Source: an uncultured Clostridia bacterium (lineage in GTDB: Bacteria; Bacillota; Clostridia; TANB77; CAG-508). Taken from it: a stretch of DNA of 14,741 nucleotides. Within the stretch, counting starts at the first letter, position 1. Each line of letters opens with the position of its first letter. The DNA is taken from NCBI GenBank assembly GCA_948735595.1, contig CAPXSA010000023.1:1-14741 (forward strand), read 5' to 3'. Positions 11,962 to 14,741 of the stretch are shown here, piece after piece. The notes beneath the pieces are model-generated. The model had not been told where the DNA came from. It saw only the letters and a list, made by a program, of their open reading frames with translations, and did no database searches. Made by a program: the position numbers and the translations under genes.

Positions 11962-14741
11962 ATGAAACCAACTAAAAAGATGAGTAAAATGTGGGCTATT
12001 ATTATAGTAATGTTAAGTACTTTAATGATGCCTCTTACAGTAGCCGGTAGTACAAATAAAGCACCGACTATTACTTTTGGGCAAATGGGAGGTGAAGTAT
12101 TAAGACAATCTAATGAATTTATTACAAACTCCAATCCAAATGGATATGGTGTCGTTCCCGTTACAGTAACAGATCCAGAGGGAGATAATATCGCATTTGT
12201 TGAATACAAATGGGACTGGTATGTTTTAGAAACTGTAAATGTAAGAAAAACAACATGGAGTACAATCAAATCTACACGTACAGTAAAAGTACAAGTACCA
12301 CAAACAACAGGATTACATACACTATTCTTCCGTACAGCAGACAGTAATGGAAATACTACTGATTGGACTGTAATACCATACTATATAGTAGATAAATTTA
12401 GTGCAAGTCCAGATACAACAGGGCCAGTTATTGATGTTAATTCAATGCCAGCACAAAAATCAAAATTAGAATTAGGATCTAAAGTTACAATTAATGCAGA
12501 AGATCCTGAATCAGGAGTTTACTATATTGCGTATGTGTGGAAAAAGGCAGGAGAGCCAATCCCTACGGGTAGCGAATATACAAGATTATGGCAAACAAAA
12601 TCCATTACAATAGACGTACCTAAAACAACAGGAAGTTACGTTTTATATACCTTTGCTGGAAACTCAACTTATGATAAACCAACAGAGTCATTTATCATGG
12701 GTTATAGAGAAGATTTAAAATACGAAATTGTAAACAGCAAAGAATTAAATGAATTAAAGAAACAAGCACAAGCGTTAAAAGAAGTAGATTATACTTCAGC
12801 AACTTGGGCTAATCTTAGTGTAGCTTTAAATTTACCAGAAACAAATCAAACGCAAATGGATACAAAGGTAACTGCTATTAGAAATGCTATGACTAACTTA
12901 GTCAATATTTCTGAGTTAAGAACAGCTATTCAAAATGCAGAAGCTACTTATACTGCTGATAAAATGACAGATTATTCAACCGCAAGTTGGAATTTCTATC
13001 AAAGTCAATTAGAAGCAGCTAAATTAATATTAGGAAATGCAAATGCTACAAAAACACAAGTAGATGGTGCAAAATTAGGATTAGCAGAAGCAATTAAAGG
13101 TTTAACCACTGATAAATCAGGTTTACAAACTTCTATTGAAAATGCAGAAAAGCTAAATGGTGCAGACTTTACGGATACAACATTTTCAGCTGTAACAAAT
13201 GCATTAAATGTAGCAAAAACAGTAGCAGGAAATGTAAATGCAAAACAATCAGAAATTAATAGTGCAAAAGAAGCATTAGATAATGCAGTAAATGGATTAG
13301 TAAACATTTCTGCTTTAAAAGCGAGCGTAAAAACAGCAGAAGATGCAAACTATGTTCAAGCTGATTATTCAGAAGCAAGCTGGGAAGTATATGCCAATGC
13401 ATTACAAACAGCAAAAGACGTTATTGCAAAAGGAAATGCAACAGCAACAGAAATCGCTGATGCAACAAAAGCATTAAATGATGCAATGAACGATTTAACT
13501 ACTGATAAATCAGAATTACAATCTATAATTGCAACAGTAGAAAGTGCAAACTATCAACAAGAAGATTTTACGCAAGCAAGCTATACAGAATTTAAAACAG
13601 CATTAGAAAATGCTAAAAATGTAAATACAAATCAAAATGCAAAACAATCAGAAATCAATAATGCAAAAGAAGCATTAGAAAATGCAACTAATAAATTAGT
13701 AAATATTGCAGGATTAAAAGCAATTATCCAAGAAGTAGAAAATGCAGGATATGTTGAAAATGATTATTCAACAGAAAGCTGGGAAGTATATGCCAATGCA
13801 TTACAAACAGCAAAAGATGTAGTAGCAAAAGCAAATGCAACAACAGTAGAAGTTGAAGAAGCAAAGACAGCATTAGAAGCAGCAAAAGATGGTTTAACAA
13901 CTAGCAAATCAGGATTAGAACAACTAATTAATACAGTAAAAGCAGAAAACTATAACCAAGCTGATTTTACTGCAAATAGTTACGCTACATTAACAAATGC
14001 ACTTCAAAATGCAGAAGCAGTAGTTGAAAATGAAGATGCAACACAATCAGAAATAGAAGTAGCAAAAATAGCATTAGAAAATGCAGTTAAAGGATTAGTA
14101 AATATCTCAGGATTAAAACAAGCAATCCAAGATGCAGAAAATGCAGGATATGTTGAAAGTGATTATTCACAAGAAAGCTGGGAGGCATATACAAATGCAC
14201 TTCAAAATGCAGAAGAAATAGTAGCAAAAGCAAATGCAACTACAGAAGAAGTTGAAAATGCAGCTAAGGCATTAGAAGATGCAGTAAAAGGTTTAACAGC
14301 TGATAAAACAGAATTAGAAGCAGCAATTGATACAGTAAATAAAGCAGGGTATAAAGCAGAAGATTATACAGCAAACAGCTATGCAGCTTTAACAAATGCA
14401 CTTCAAAATGCAGAAGCTGTAGTAGCAGATGAAAATGCAAAACAATCAGAAATAGAAGTAGCTAAAGAAGCATTAGAAAATGCAGTAAATGGATTAGTAA
14501 ACATTTCTGCTTTAAAAGCGAGCGTAAAAACTGTAGAAGATGCAGGATATGTTGAAAGTGATTATTCACAAGAAAGCTGGGAAGTATATGCAAATGCATT
14601 ACAATTAGCTAAAGAGATAATTGAAAAAGCAGATGCAACAGTAGAAGAAGTAGCAAATGCCAAAACAACTTTAGAAAATGCAGCAAAAGGTCTAACAACT
14701 GATAAAACAGAATTAGAAGCAGCAATTGATACAGTAAATAA
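11962..14741 (+). CDS. Large secreted surface protein: signal peptide, Ig-like regions, FIVAR-type repeats (runs off the window)
   Basis: An open frame runs from the ATG at 11962 to the right edge without a stop (926 full codons plus 2 bases), so the C-terminus is unseen. AGGAGG (11949-11954) precedes it. Residues 1-29 are a signal peptide (basic KPTKKMSK, a hydrophobic core, PLTVAGS). Two beta-rich, Ig-like regions follow: about 34-145, with TDPEGD (70-75), and about 150-250, with AEDPESGV (179-186). From about residue 258 the protein is a tandem array of helical repeats of about 65-70 residues, with sequence such as YS-ESWE-Y-NALQ-A and A---L--A-NGLVNI. This resembles the FIVAR repeats of Gram-positive adhesins. 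The repeats alternate in two types. The gene is AT-rich like the genome. It is probably an extended stalk at the cell surface; its ligand and anchor are unknown. Confidence 0.92.
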   Translation, partial: MKPTKKMSKMWAIIIVMLSTLMMPLTVAGSTNKAPTITFGQMGGEVLRQSNEFITNSNPNGYGVVPVTVTDPEGDNIAFVEYKWDWYVLETVNVRKTTWSTIKSTRTVKVQVPQTTGLHTLFFRTADSNGNTTDWTVIPYYIVDKFSASPDTTGPVIDVNSMPAQKSKLELGSKVTINAEDPESGVYYIAYVWKKAGEPIPTGSEYTRLWQTKSITIDVPKTTGSYVLYTFAGNSTYDKPTESFIMGYREDLKYEIVNSKELNELKKQAQALKEVDYTSATWANLSVALNLPETNQTQMDTKVTAIRNAMTNLVNISELRTAIQNAEATYTADKMTDYSTASWNFYQSQLEAAKLILGNANATKTQVDGAKLGLAEAIKGLTTDKSGLQTSIENAEKLNGADFTDTTFSAVTNALNVAKTVAGNVNAKQSEINSAKEALDNAVNGLVNISALKASVKTAEDANYVQADYSEASWEVYANALQTAKDVIAKGNATATEIADATKALNDAMNDLTTDKSELQSIIATVESANYQQEDFTQASYTEFKTALENAKNVNTNQNAKQSEINNAKEALENATNKLVNIAGLKAIIQEVENAGYVENDYSTESWEVYANALQTAKDVVAKANATTVEVEEAKTALEAAKDGLTTSKSGLEQLINTVKAENYNQADFTANSYATLTNALQNAEAVVENEDATQSEIEVAKIALENAVKGLVNISGLKQAIQDAENAGYVESDYSQESWEAYTNALQNAEEIVAKANATTEEVENAAKALEDAVKGLTADKTELEAAIDTVNKAGYKAEDYTANSYAALTNALQNAEAVVADENAKQSEIEVAKEALENAVNGLVNISALKASVKTVEDAGYVESDYSQESWEVYANALQLAKEIIEKADATVEEVANAKTTLENAAKGLTTDKTELEAAIDTVN
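12970..14741 (+). repeat. Higher-order 399-bp tandem repeat inside the FIVAR gene
   Basis: The anchor GATTATTCA recurs at 13363, 13762, 14161 and 14560, always 399 bases apart. An earlier copy is at 12970, offset 393. A second anchor, after the GGTTTAACA-type sequence, recurs at 13108, 13501 (393), then 13900, 14299 and 14698 (399 each). So two FIVAR repeats form one 133-residue module. Two stretches, 13282-13334 and 14479-14531, are identical over 53 bases and lie exactly three modules apart. The last 43 bases repeat 14300-14342 exactly. Confidence 0.92.

Noticed and set aside
12970..14741. CRISPR array
   Set aside because: The repeat period is 393-399 bases, the unit is protein-coding without stops, and there are no short direct repeats with unique spacers.

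Overview
This window looks like a chromosomal segment of a low-GC anaerobic member of the Clostridia (Firmicutes). The pointers are strong AGGAGG-type ribosome binding sites, AT-rich codon use, the rpmG-secE-nusG-rplK-rplA-rplJ-rplL cluster, an A-type flavodiiron protein with a flavin reductase, and Gram-positive style surface proteins. The genus cannot be read from the sequence. Most of the window is AT-rich (a 60-base sample inside rplL is about 28% GC). One gene, at 10130-11767, is clearly richer in GC (about 57% in a 60-base sample).

Layout. (1) Positions 1-513 hold the 3' end of a 23S rRNA, a roughly 200-base spacer with hairpins, a complete 5S rRNA and a terminator. (2) Positions 525-3444 form a three-gene operon: an unrecognised coiled-coil protein, a flavin reductase overlapping it by 4 bases, and a flavodiiron protein. 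This is probably an oxygen or nitric oxide reduction unit with an unknown first member. It converges on (3) a minus-strand membrane protein at 3569-5830 with a dCACHE-like sensor, a degenerate GGDEF and an intact EAL domain, predicted to degrade cyclic-di-GMP. A perfect 16-bp bidirectional terminator lies between them. (4) The divergent gap 5831-6184 holds a 120-bp imperfect inverted repeat (6001-6120). (5) Positions 6185-9937 are the ribosomal protein and transcription/secretion cluster, started by a near-consensus promoter. Two autoregulatory RNAs are visible: a likely L1 operator just before rplA, and an L10-type leader with an intrinsic terminator before rplJ. SecE carries an unusual Asn/Thr-rich C-terminal tail. 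(6) The rpoB gene normally expected after rplL is absent. A terminator instead separates rplL from two independently promoted surface-protein genes. The first (10130-11767) is a compositional outlier with three Ig-like repeats and Asp/Gly/Ser-rich tracts. The second (11962 to beyond the window) has a signal peptide, two Ig-like regions and a long array of FIVAR-type helical repeats organised in a 399-bp double module.

How the genes fit together. Region 5 supplies ribosome stalk proteins (L1, L11, L10, L7/L12), L33, the translocase subunit SecE and the elongation factor NusG, and uses its own products as feedback regulators. Region 2 fits redox protection in an anaerobe. Regions 3 and 6 concern signalling and the cell surface, where cyclic-di-GMP turnover and large repeat proteins often affect attachment, but no direct link between them is shown here. 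The best candidates for something undescribed are the SecE tail, the unknown protein of the flavodiiron operon, and the surface-protein pair at the breakpoint after rplL.
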